16,627 bases of DNA, from positions 1-16,627 of the forward strand of contig CAKXIK010000011.1 of the NCBI GenBank assembly GCA_934875675.1. Direction: 5' to 3'. Shown here piece by piece: positions 1-6,799 of this stretch. Source of the stretch: an uncultured bacterium. GTDB taxonomy: Bacteria; Bacillota; Clostridia; Oscillospirales; Acutalibacteraceae. The notes beneath the pieces were generated by a model. That model worked only from the letters and a program-made list of their open reading frames with translations, did not search any database and had not been told where the DNA came from. Position 1 is the first letter of the stretch, and each line of letters opens with the position of its first letter. Both the position numbers and the translations under genes were made by a program.

Positions 1-861
1 CCGCTCCCAAGCAGAATATGGGTGTGCGAAAAACACTTTTGTTCCAAGCGATTCAAACGCCGAAAATGCAGTAAATTCGTTGCCGTTGTCTGTGGTGATG
101 GTACGAAATACCTCTGAAAACCGTCTTCCAAACCGTGCGTGAAGTTGTTCCATGGCTCCAGCAACGCCCGCCGTGTTCTTTTCATCCATCCGAATGGAAA
201 GATAGCAGCCGGTCAGCCGCTCTACGATTGTAAAAACCGCCGGTTCGCCTTTCTTCTTTTTCCCCAGCACCGTATCGGATTCCCAGTGACCAAATATGTT
301 CCGTTCATCCACCTCGGCGGGTCGTTCTTCCAGGCTTCGGCCGTTTAATCGTTTGGAAACACGAGGTTTTCCACGCTTCCTTCTGCCCAGCACTTCTGGC
401 AATTCAAACAATGTGAGACACAGTTCCCCTCCCCACAGCAGATTATACAGCGTCTTTGTGCAGGGAATCTCTTTTGAGGCAAACAACTTGTGAAGTCGAG
501 CATATCCTACGCAGGCATCGAATGACCATTTATGCACACGGACCTGTTCGGCCATCCAGCGCAGAAACGCCGATTCTCTGGGCACGGTGATGGGGCGTCG
601 ACAGTTGCTCCGGTTGGCTTTGTAGGCGGCAGCTCCTCCTTTGGCTGAATATCCTGGTCTGCGGCCATGACCGCAGTAGGCTGGTGTTCCGCGCCGTAAC
701 TCATAACCTACTGTCGAGGGGCTACAGTTAATCTCCACGGCAATAGATCGATTGGAGTATCCCAGCTTTTTAAGATGTTGTATAGCACCGCGTTCTTCTG
801 CGCCAAGATGCTGTCCGCGCTTGCGTTCTGCTGGAATTGTGGTAGAATGAGTCTTGTCCAT
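1..861 (-). CDS. IS30-family transposase, C-terminal end beyond the window
   Basis: This reading frame is open from ATG 861 to the window edge (287 codons). A good ribosome binding site, AGAAGGAG, lies about 7 nt upstream of the start. Residues about 19-58 (LGAEERGAIQHLKKLGYSNR, then SIAVEINCSPSTVGYELRRG) form the helix-turn-helix typical of IS30 transposases. The DDE catalytic core follows: first Asp at D196 in HWESDTV and second Asp at D258 in TTDNGNEF. By comparison with IS30, the catalytic Glu should lie in the GTNE motif a few residues after the last visible sequence YSAWER, so it is just outside the window. The enzyme would cut and join the ends of its own element. No frameshift or stop is seen, so the copy may be active. 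Family assignment is confident; activity is inference. Confidence 0.93.
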   Translation of the reverse strand, partial: MDKTHSTTIPAERKRGQHLGAEERGAIQHLKKLGYSNRSIAVEINCSPSTVGYELRRGTPAYCGHGRRPGYSAKGGAAAYKANRSNCRRPITVPRESAFLRWMAEQVRVHKWSFDACVGYARLHKLFASKEIPCTKTLYNLLWGGELCLTLFELPEVLGRRKRGKPRVSKRLNGRSLEERPAEVDERNIFGHWESDTVLGKKKKGEPAVFTIVERLTGCYLSIRMDEKNTAGVAGAMEQLHARFGRRFSEVFRTITTDNGNEFTAFSAFESLGTKVFFAHPYSAWER

Positions 862-962
862 AGTGATGAGCTCCTTCTGTCAGAGTTGGGTGTGGTAACT
901 TTATTCTAACAGATATCCCATTCACTGTGGACATTTTTATGTGTTCAATTTCATTTTACAAT
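1..962 (-). mobile_element. IS30-family insertion sequence, partial (one end only)
   Basis: The minus-strand transposase and about 100 bp upstream of it make up one end of an IS30-family element; the rest lies left of the window. The outer boundary is inferred. The stretch from about 920 to 962 on the minus strand (ATTGTAAAATGAAATTGAAC near its outer end) resembles the AT-rich terminal repeats of this group. The exact last base and any target duplication cannot be fixed without the other end. Confidence 0.75.
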
Positions 963-1014
963 TAACCAAATATTTTTTGAGTGTATTCAAATCTGTTTTA
1001 TGCTACGAACTCAG

Positions 1015-1047
1015 AAAGATTGCCCGCTGATGTTGGCAATCTTTTTT
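1015..1047 (+). terminator. Rho-independent terminator without a visible gene
   Basis: A perfect 10-bp stem, AAAGATTGCC (1015-1024) with GGCAATCTTT (1035-1044), has a 10-nt loop and runs into six T residues (1042-1047). It fits an intrinsic terminator for plus-strand transcription. No plus-strand gene ends just before it; the IS30 end stops about 50 bp to the left. It probably belonged to a gene now separated from it by the insertion. Confidence 0.7.
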
Positions 1048-1059
1048 CATTATATTGTC

Positions 1060-1088
1060 TTGCCGAGTCTGCATTTTTTTGATAAAAT
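1060..1088 (+). promoter_or_regulatory. Predicted sigma-A promoter for the MFS leader
   Basis: TTGCCG (1060-1065) and TAAAAT (1083-1088) are separated by exactly 17 bp. A TG dinucleotide one base before the -10 box makes it an extended -10 promoter. The start site would be near 1095, giving a leader of about 258 nt before the MFS start. A weaker alternative, TACAAT at 1283-1288, lacks a convincing -35 box. Prediction from sequence only. Confidence 0.5.
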
Positions 1089-1169
1089 GCAAGTAAGGTA
1101 ATTAATCCATTGATTTAAGGCCGTTTTTTATTTTTATCATCCCGCACACATGCTCAGGGGGAAATAAAG

Positions 1170-1187
1170 ATGCCTCTTCGGGCATAA
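1170..1187 (+). CDS. Possible leader peptide (MPLRA)
   Basis: ATG 1170 opens a five-codon frame ending at TAA 1185-1187, encoding MPLRA. A GGGGGA ribosome-binding-like motif (1157-1162) ends 7 nt before the ATG, a suitable distance. It lies between the predicted promoter and the terminator-like hairpin, the place expected of a leader peptide in ribosome-mediated attenuation, a known control of antibiotic efflux and resistance genes in Firmicutes. A frame this short can easily occur by chance. Confidence 0.22.
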   Translation: MPLRA

Positions 1188-1209
1188 AAATATTTTTTCG
1201 TGCTTCATC

Positions 1210-1252
1210 AAAAGAAAAAGCGATTCGTTTTTTACAAATCACTTTTTCTTTT
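1210..1252 (+). terminator. Terminator-like hairpin (possible attenuator) before the MFS gene
   Basis: The 5' arm AAAAGAAAAAGCGATT (1210-1225) pairs with AATCACTTTTTCTTTT (1237-1252) with one C/A mismatch and an 11-nt loop. The 3' arm is U-rich and is followed by CTTTT. It stands about 100 nt before the MFS start, so it would act inside the leader if transcription begins near 1095. Confidence 0.45.
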
Positions 1253-1352
1253 CTTTTAAGACATCGTAACTCTCATCGCCTGTACAATATTATCCGGCAA
1301 TCTCATAGGATCATCAACATAATACTTAAGTTTGATACGGAGAATCAGAATC

Positions 1353-2591
1353 ATGAAAAATTACAAACGCACCAAATACGCCTGTTATATGACGAATATC
1401 TCGATGTCTGTGGTATCTATTTTATCTCCATTGCTCTTTTTAACGTTTCGCAGTCTTTACGGAATATCTTACTCCATGCTTGGTGCATTGGTTTTGATTA
1501 ATTTTTCCACTCAACTTTTAATAGATCTGATTTTCTCTTTTTATTCGCATAAATTCGATATTAAAAAAACAGTCAAATTGACACCCGCCCTGACGGCGAC
1601 CGGCCTGTTTGTTTACGCAGTGTTTCCCTTTCTGTTTCCGGATGCGGTTTTCCTCGGTCTTACAATCGGAACCATTATATTTGCGGCTTCCGGCGGACTC
1701 GCAGAGGTGTTAATCAGCCCTGTGATTGCAGGAATCCCGGCTGAAAACCCGGAACGGGAAATGAGCAAGTTACATTCCATTTATGCATGGGGTGTTGTTG
1801 GAGTTGTAATTATCAGCACGCTTTTTTTAAAAATATTCGGAACAGAAAACTGGCAGTGGATGATTTTCTTTTGGATGATTGTACCGCTTGTTTCCTGTTT
1901 GCTTTTCTGCAAAGCAGATATTCCCGAATTGAGCACCCCGGAAAAGGCATCAAACGTTTTGGGGTTAATTTGCAACAAAAAATTTTTACTTTGCTTTTTC
2001 TGCATCTTTCTCGGGGGAGCCAGCGAATGCACCATGTCTCAATGGAGTTCAAGTTATATTGAGCAGGCACTGAAGCTTCCAAAAGTGTGGGGAGATATTT
2101 TCGGTGTTGCCATGTTCGCTCTGATGCTCGGGCTTGGAAGAACTCTCTATTCAAAGTTCGGCAAAAATGTTTATACAGTACTGGTTGCCGGTACCGCAGG
2201 AGCTACCGTCTGTTACATAACTGCTGCAATATCAAATATTGCTTTGATCGGTTTGATTGCCTGTGTATTAACCGGATTCTGCACTGCCATGCTTTGGCCA
2301 GGCAGCCTGATTGTTGCATCTGATCGGTTTTCCTCCTCCGGCGTTGCAGTTTTTGCACTGATGGCAGCAGGAGGAGATCTTGGCGGATCAATTGGACCGC
2401 AAATTGTTGGAGCCATCACAGATTTTACAATTAGAAACAACGCGGCCGTTTCTGTGGCGCACCGCCTAAACCTGACACCCGATCAGTTGGGAATGAAAAT
2501 CGGATTGATATCCGCAGCTGCATTTCCGCTGCTGGCAACCGTCTTCTTTGCGATTATTTTCAGGCAGCACCGTAAACATTCTACTCCATAA
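1353..2591 (+). CDS. Major facilitator superfamily transporter (FucP/FHS-like)
   Basis: This is a 412-residue, strongly hydrophobic protein with about 12 predicted membrane segments. It has a positively charged N-terminus (MKNYKRTKY) and the two-half layout of major facilitator permeases. Sequences such as the glycine-rich AASGGLAEVLISPVIAGIP and GGDLGGSIGPQIVGAITDF recall the fucose/sugar permease (FHS) branch, but I cannot name a substrate. Export of a drug or metabolite is also possible. I chose ATG 1353 because a GGAG motif (1339-1342) lies about 10 nt upstream; an in-frame TTG at 1332 has no ribosome binding site. The gene follows a long leader with a possible attenuator. The antiporter gene lies 128 bp downstream in the same direction with no clear terminator between. 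Family assignment is confident; function is unknown. Confidence 0.85.
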   Translation: MKNYKRTKYACYMTNISMSVVSILSPLLFLTFRSLYGISYSMLGALVLINFSTQLLIDLIFSFYSHKFDIKKTVKLTPALTATGLFVYAVFPFLFPDAVFLGLTIGTIIFAASGGLAEVLISPVIAGIPAENPEREMSKLHSIYAWGVVGVVIISTLFLKIFGTENWQWMIFFWMIVPLVSCLLFCKADIPELSTPEKASNVLGLICNKKFLLCFFCIFLGGASECTMSQWSSSYIEQALKLPKVWGDIFGVAMFALMLGLGRTLYSKFGKNVYTVLVAGTAGATVCYITAAISNIALIGLIACVLTGFCTAMLWPGSLIVASDRFSSSGVAVFALMAAGGDLGGSIGPQIVGAITDFTIRNNAAVSVAHRLNLTPDQLGMKIGLISAAAFPLLATVFFAIIFRQHRKHSTP

Positions 2592-2605
2592 GCACTGCTA
2601 ACAAG

Positions 2606-2661
2606 AAAGGAGGAAAACAGAAGTGGGGGTTGTTTCCTGCAAAATATTTTTTTGCGGGAAA
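2606..2661 (+). promoter_or_regulatory. Consensus ribosome binding site and hairpin upstream of the antiporter
   Basis: AAAGGAGG (2606-2613) is a near-perfect ribosome binding site, 9 nt before GTG 2623. That GTG opens an 81-codon frame running into the antiporter gene out of frame. A hairpin lies immediately inside: TTTCCTGCAAAA (2633-2644) pairs with TTTTGCGGGAAA (2650-2661) over 12 bp with one U-G pair. A perfect TATAAT (2665-2670) follows, but without a matching -35 box. These signals could make a short translated leader, or could mark a separate weak promoter for the antiporter. None is proven. Confidence 0.3.
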
Positions 2662-2719
2662 AAGTATAATATTATTAAACCAGAATTCATTGATGTTTGC
2701 TTTTGTATCAGGAGGTATT

Positions 2720-4330
2720 ATGTCTTATCTACTTGTGTGCACCATCATTATTCTTCTTTGCGTGCTGGTAAGCCGACTGACGCATCGATTGGGTGTGCCA
2801 GTGCTCCTTGCATTTATCGGGTTAGGCATGCTTTTTGGCGAAAACGGCATCTTTCGCATTGCTTTTGATAACTACGTGTTGTCGGAGCAAATTTGCAGCA
2901 TCGCCCTTATTTTCATCATGTTTTACGGCGGATTCGGTACGAACTGGAATCAAGCAAAACCCGTGGCGGTAAAGGCCTCGGTTCTGGCTTCTGTCGGTGT
3001 TGTTCTCACGGCAGGTCTGACGGGTGCCGTATGCATTTTATTTTTGAAGATGCCCGTGCTGGATGCGCTGCTTTTGGGATCCGTGCTCAGTTCCACCGAC
3101 GCAGCTTCGGTATTTTCGGTGCTTCGATCCAAAAAGCTGGGACTCAAGGAAAACACGGCATCGCTTTTAGAAGTTGAGAGCGGAAGTAACGACCCCTTCT
3201 CCTACATGCTCACCATTATTCTTCTCTCGGTAATGAACGGTCAGGCAAGCGGCACGGAACTTGCCTGGATGACAGTAAAACAGCTATTTCTCGGTGTTCT
3301 GTGCGGCGCGCTTATTTCATTATTGGTACGTGTGTTTTTGCGTTATTACAAATTTCCGGTTGCAGGGTTTGATATGGCATTTTTTATTGGCATTGCACTG
3401 CTTTCCTATGCACTTCCGGCGGCAATTGGGGGGAACGGTTACCTAAGTGCCTACATCGTTGGAATTGTGCTCGGAAACTGCCGCATACGAAATAAAAAAT
3501 CGCTGGTACACTTTTTTGACGGGTTTACCAGTCTGATGCAGATGCTGATCTTTTTCCTGCTGGGGCTTTTGTCCACTCCAGCCCGCATTCCTCAAATTCT
3601 GATTCCCGCCATTGTGATTGCGCTATTACTCACATTCGTGGTTCGCCCCATTGCGGTAGCCGCCTGTCTTACTCCTTTGCGATGCGGCATCCGTCAACAG
3701 GCACTCGTTTCCTTTGCCGGATTACGGGGCGCTGCATCCATTGTATTTACCATTATGGCAACCGTTCATGAAGCGCAAACGCCGGGAGATCTCTTCCATA
3801 TGGTTTTTTGCATCGTGCTTCTGTCCATTACATTTCAGGGTTCGTTGTTGGTTCCTGTGGCTCGTTGGCTCGGCATGTGTGACAAAAACATCGATGATGC
3901 CAAAAGCTTCAGTGATTACACCGAGCAGGTGAAACTGTACTTTATTAACCTTGAAATTTACGAGGGGCATCCCTGGGTCGGTAAGCCCCTGTGCGAAGTG
4001 AACCTTCCTCCAGACATGTTGGTCGTTATGCTGCTGCGCGGCGGAGAAAATGTTTTGCAGGGTGGCAGCACGGTATTTTTCCCTCAGGACTCTGTGATTT
4101 TAAGTGCACCCGCCTATCAGGATGAGGTTGGGCTCGCATTACAGGAACAGCGCATTGATAAAAACAGTCCGTGGGTTGGTAAATCAATTGCTGCCTTTTC
4201 TCCTCATGAGGAAGAACTGGTGGTCATGATTTTGCGTGGAGAAGAAACGATTATTCCCAAAGGGGATACACAAATTGAACCTGACGATGTGCTTGTGATC
4301 AGCGAAAAAAAGTCTACTGTCTCCTGTTAA
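2720..4330 (+). CDS. CPA1-type K+(Na+)/H+ antiporter with two RCK_C domains
   Basis: This 536-residue protein has two parts. Residues about 1-390 form some 12-13 membrane segments of the CPA1 Na+/H+ exchanger fold, including the signature SGSNDPF with N157-D158, the expected ion-binding pair. Residues about 404-468 and 470-534 are two related soluble domains. Each contains PWVGK followed by LVVMLLRGGE or LVVMILRGEE, then a phosphate- or nucleotide-binding type turn before VILS/VLVIS, the pattern of RCK_C (TrkA_C) domains. No RCK_N (Rossmann) domain is present. In Firmicutes, RCK_C domains of such antiporters and K+ channels bind cyclic di-AMP, which fits a role in potassium and pH homeostasis; that ligand is inferred here. 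ATG 2720 has AGGAGG (2710-2715) 4 nt upstream. An in-frame TTG at 2630 is too far from its own ribosome binding site (16 nt). Confidence 0.9.
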   Translation: MSYLLVCTIIILLCVLVSRLTHRLGVPVLLAFIGLGMLFGENGIFRIAFDNYVLSEQICSIALIFIMFYGGFGTNWNQAKPVAVKASVLASVGVVLTAGLTGAVCILFLKMPVLDALLLGSVLSSTDAASVFSVLRSKKLGLKENTASLLEVESGSNDPFSYMLTIILLSVMNGQASGTELAWMTVKQLFLGVLCGALISLLVRVFLRYYKFPVAGFDMAFFIGIALLSYALPAAIGGNGYLSAYIVGIVLGNCRIRNKKSLVHFFDGFTSLMQMLIFFLLGLLSTPARIPQILIPAIVIALLLTFVVRPIAVAACLTPLRCGIRQQALVSFAGLRGAASIVFTIMATVHEAQTPGDLFHMVFCIVLLSITFQGSLLVPVARWLGMCDKNIDDAKSFSDYTEQVKLYFINLEIYEGHPWVGKPLCEVNLPPDMLVVMLLRGGENVLQGGSTVFFPQDSVILSAPAYQDEVGLALQEQRIDKNSPWVGKSIAAFSPHEEELVVMILRGEETIIPKGDTQIEPDDVLVISEKKSTVSC

Positions 4331-4369
4331 ACGCATCACGGCATCCTCAACATTCAATCCACTTTTAAC

Positions 4370-4399
4370 GGGGTTTGCGCCTATTTTGGCGCAAACCCC
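4370..4399 (+). terminator. Strong hairpin, probable terminator after the antiporter gene
   Basis: A perfect 12-bp stem, GGGGTTTGCGCC (4370-4381) with GGCGCAAACCCC (4388-4399), has a TATTTT loop. It lies 40 nt after the antiporter stop codon. The next T-run comes six bases later (4406-4411), so this is a plausible but not textbook intrinsic terminator. It could instead stabilise the mRNA 3' end. Confidence 0.6.
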
Positions 4400-4510
4400 A
4401 TCATGCTTTTTACCGCATCTTTTTCGGGTTTCCCCAAGGTATTTGAATTCTGCCCAGTTTGGTTTGGGATATCGAGGACACTCTGTATCGTATTTGCGCA
4501 GTGAAAATAA

Positions 4511-4529
4511 TACTAATTTTCAATTAGTA
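4511..4529. repeat. Short palindrome, possible operator
   Basis: TACTAATT and AATTAGTA are inverted repeats of 8 bp around a 3-bp centre. The site lies about 145 bp before the diguanylate cyclase -10 box, rather far for a simple repressor. No regulator gene is adjacent. Confidence 0.25.
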
Positions 4530-4671
4530 AAAATCATTCTGGCTTCCTTTTCCGCTGATAGTAACAAAAAAGATATGAAGCACGCGGTAGCCCCACATAC
4601 AAAATAGGATCATTCAAGGTGTAAACTTATTATGATATTGTAAAATTTTTCTTTATTAATTTTTCCTTATA

Positions 4672-4680
4672 TGGTATAAT
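4672..4680 (+). promoter_or_regulatory. Extended -10 promoter of the diguanylate cyclase gene
   Basis: TGGTATAAT gives a TG motif and a perfect TATAAT (4675-4680). The -35 region at the right distance (TTTATT, 4652-4657) is weak, which extended -10 promoters tolerate. The start near 4687 leaves a leader of about 63 nt. In it CTTGGC (4697-4702) can pair with GCCAA (4731-4735), touching the ribosome binding site AAAGGA (4734-4739). Confidence 0.55.
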
Positions 4681-4749
4681 GCGGAAAGAATTGCTGCTTG
4701 GCATAGTCTCCAGAAGTTCATATTCTATACGCCAAAGGAATGATGGCTC

Positions 4750-5946
4750 GTGTTTCATCGTAGGAAAAGGCAAAAAGAAGAAATCCAGCAGCTTTACCAA
4801 CTGCTGAATGGATTACAGGATACCGGTATCTATGTGATTAACAGCGCATTCCAAGTGCTTTTTTTCAATGCTGCAGCATCTTTTTTTGCGGGAGTCACAC
4901 ATTGCTTTGAGGCATACGGGAAGCAACAGCCTTGTTTCGATTGTCCGGTCAGAACTCCTTATCAGCAACAGATTATCTGTCCGGAAAACCAAACTGCAAT
5001 TGATTCCAGAGCATTTGCACTGAACTGGTTTGGTCAGTCGGCCTTTGCCGTGACAATTCAACCTCACTGTAACGAGAGCACCAATGAAAAAACACTCAAA
5101 CGAATGAATCGCGCTATGCAGCATGCCGTGGATGTGTATACAGAAATTAATGCACAAACGGGCACCTATCATCAAATTAATTTTGCACAATCACTTTTTC
5201 ATGTGGACAACTGCGGCGCTTATGAGGACACCTTTACCCACGTAGTTGAAGAAGAAATCCATCCCGATGATGCAGCTCGGGTGCGAAGCCTGTTTTCTCC
5301 GGAAATGTTATGCGCTGCCGCTGCACAAGATGACGGTCCCAATGAAATTTCGGTTCGTTACCGATTGAATATCATTCATCCGCCGATTTGGGTTGAAAGT
5401 CGCGCGATTTTTATGCGGGATGAGGAACCACGGTATATCTGCATGATCTCCAAAGATGTGACAGCGGAAATGGAACGTGAAAAAGAACCCTTAACGGGTT
5501 TGCTCAATCGCAAAGCAATGGAGCAAAATGTAAATTCCTTTTTAAAAATGGCCTCTGATGAACAAAATATCACGTTTCTTTCCATTGATGTGGATTCCTT
5601 TAAAAGTGTGAATGATATGCTAGGTCATGAAGCCGGCGACCGGCTCCTGGTAGAAATCTCCGTGATTCTGTGCGAACAGTTTCGTCACTCCGATCTGATC
5701 AGTCGCATGGGTGGCGACGAGTTTGCGGTGTTTGTAGCCGATAGTCTGCCCGAAAATGCGATCAGGCAAAAAATTGAAGCAACCACACAAGCTGTCAGCC
5801 AAATTGCACCACGTGAGCATTGGAATGTGCCAACCGAAATCAGCATGGGTTTCTGCACAGTGAATGCCAAAGGCAAAACTTTTACGGATCTCTACCGGGC
5901 TGCAGATTGCGCCATGTACTACCAGAAGAAGGCACATCATGCATAA
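4750..5946 (+). CDS. PAS-domain diguanylate cyclase (GGDEF)
   Basis: This 398-residue soluble protein makes the second messenger cyclic di-GMP from two GTP. The C-terminal GGDEF domain (about 245-398) has the metal-binding region IDVDSFKSVND (first Asp D280), an intact active-site GGDEF at 321-325 and a product-inhibition I-site RHSD (312-315) exactly five residues before it. The N-terminal part resembles two PAS-type sensor domains. The first (about 1-90) carries cysteines in THCFEAYGKQQPCFDCP and IICPENQ, suggesting metal, redox or ligand sensing. The second (about 120-235) ends in the linker ICMISKDVTAEMEREKEP. GTG 4750 follows AAAGGA (4734-4739) by 10 nt and is the first possible start after an in-frame stop at 4741. 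No EAL domain and no membrane segment are seen. It ends 13 bp from the oppositely oriented metallopeptidase gene. Confidence 0.92.
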   Translation: MFHRRKRQKEEIQQLYQLLNGLQDTGIYVINSAFQVLFFNAAASFFAGVTHCFEAYGKQQPCFDCPVRTPYQQQIICPENQTAIDSRAFALNWFGQSAFAVTIQPHCNESTNEKTLKRMNRAMQHAVDVYTEINAQTGTYHQINFAQSLFHVDNCGAYEDTFTHVVEEEIHPDDAARVRSLFSPEMLCAAAAQDDGPNEISVRYRLNIIHPPIWVESRAIFMRDEEPRYICMISKDVTAEMEREKEPLTGLLNRKAMEQNVNSFLKMASDEQNITFLSIDVDSFKSVNDMLGHEAGDRLLVEISVILCEQFRHSDLISRMGGDEFAVFVADSLPENAIRQKIEATTQAVSQIAPREHWNVPTEISMGFCTVNAKGKTFTDLYRAADCAMYYQKKAHHA

Positions 5947-5959
5947 CTTCTAACTTCTC

Positions 5960-6670
5960 CTACCAGGGCATTTGTAATAACAAAAGTTTTTTTCGTTCCT
6001 GCCAGTCCGGCATTAATTCCGTCAGCAGCGCATAAAAACGATGCGAATGATCGGGATGAACAAAATGCACCAGCTCATGCAGTACCACAAACTCGATGGC
6101 AGCAAGGGGATATTGCAGCAGCCGCCGATTGAGCGTGACAGACTGTTTCTGCGGGCGGCAGCTTCCCCATCGCGTTTTCATCGTGCGAATGGTAATCGCC
6201 GGCATAGCAACCTGATACCTCTGCAGCAATGGCAAAAGCCTGCTGCACGTCTCACAAAATATAGTTTTACACATTTCAGTATACCATTGTTGAAAAGTAT
6301 GTTCCGCTTGTGCCGCATCGTCCGGTTGTAAAAGCATAAGCAATAATGTGTCTCCCAAAAAATTTACAGCCGGTTCGGCTGCACGGATCATTTGAAGCGG
6401 TACCGATTGCCCAAGCAGAAAAAATGTTGCTCCATCCATCAACTGAAAAGGTTTGGGTATCTTTATCTCCGAAAACCGTTGTAAAGCATGTAAAATTCGG
6501 TTTGCCTGCGTCTGCAAAAAGGCTTCCACTATCAAAACCGGTACGCTGTTTGCCGCCGAAACGGTCACGCTTCCGTCCGGTCGTACACGCAGGTTAATAT
6601 TTTTTACCTTCTTGCGAATTAGTTCATATTCAATCCTTTGTCCATTCAGCATAACAGAACGCTTCATCAT
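5960..6670 (-). CDS. YgjP-type (DUF45/SprT-like) zinc metallopeptidase
   Basis: This 236-residue protein matches the YgjP/DUF45 family. It has an N-terminal beta-rich part beginning LNGQRIEYELIRKKVKNINL, then the family signature MKTRWGSC (164-171), SVTLNRRL, and the zinc-binding HELVHFVHPDHSHRF. H198 and H202 are the HExxH histidines, E199 is the catalytic Glu, and H208 is the likely third ligand. The family's substrates are poorly known, and activity is inferred. Two adjacent ATG codons open the gene. AAAGGA lies 7 nt before the first ATG (8 nt if counted from the GG core), so I keep 6670. The gene starts about 30 bp from the IS481 relic, so its promoter probably lies in or at the relic's edge. 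It ends tail to tail with the diguanylate cyclase gene, and I see no terminator in the 13-bp gap. Confidence 0.9.
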   Translation of the reverse strand: MMKRSVMLNGQRIEYELIRKKVKNINLRVRPDGSVTVSAANSVPVLIVEAFLQTQANRILHALQRFSEIKIPKPFQLMDGATFFLLGQSVPLQMIRAAEPAVNFLGDTLLLMLLQPDDAAQAEHTFQQWYTEMCKTIFCETCSRLLPLLQRYQVAMPAITIRTMKTRWGSCRPQKQSVTLNRRLLQYPLAAIEFVVLHELVHFVHPDHSHRFYALLTELMPDWQERKKLLLLQMPW

Positions 6671-6799
6671 ATAAAATCCTTTATTTTTTTCCTTGTGTAT
6701 GTGCTACAATGATATGGCCCAATAAAAGAAGAAAAGCCAGTTCCGATGTGGTATAGTGAATTCACCACAAAACACGACAACACAAAGGAATGACTTCTC

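Larger units (their letters stand above)
1095..1352 (+). other. Long untranslated leader of the MFS gene
   Basis: There is no gene in this stretch beyond a possible five-codon ORF. It holds an AT-rich segment (about 1122-1136), a GGGGGA motif at 1157-1162, a small stem around 1170-1185 and a terminator-like hairpin at 1210-1252. The segment 1122-1135 can pair with the 5' arm of that hairpin (1210-1222): 12 of 13 pairs, one of them G-U, with one mismatch. That would be an alternative, antiterminating structure. I recognise no known riboswitch class here. The regulatory reading is inference. Confidence 0.35.
4331..4749 (+). other. Intergenic region between antiporter and diguanylate cyclase genes
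   Basis: I see no convincing gene here. The region holds the hairpin at 4370-4399, a palindrome TACTAATT-ttc-AATTAGTA at 4511-4529 that could be a regulator site, and the promoter and leader of the diguanylate cyclase gene from about 4672. A 73-codon frame at 4386-4607 starts inside the terminator hairpin, has no ribosome binding site and no protein-like features. Confidence 0.5.

Noticed and set aside
507..704. 65-codon minus-strand frame MSYGAEHQPT within the IS30 gene
   Set aside because: It is a different frame of the same strand; the true transposase frame with helix-turn-helix and DDE motifs runs through from 861 to the edge.
1095..1352. Known riboswitch class in the MFS leader
   Set aside because: I could not match the conserved core of any class I know; only generic hairpins and AT-rich pairing are visible.
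4386..4607. 73-codon plus-strand frame in the gap before the diguanylate cyclase gene
   Set aside because: It begins in the loop of the terminator hairpin, lacks a ribosome binding site and reads as unstructured low-quality protein.
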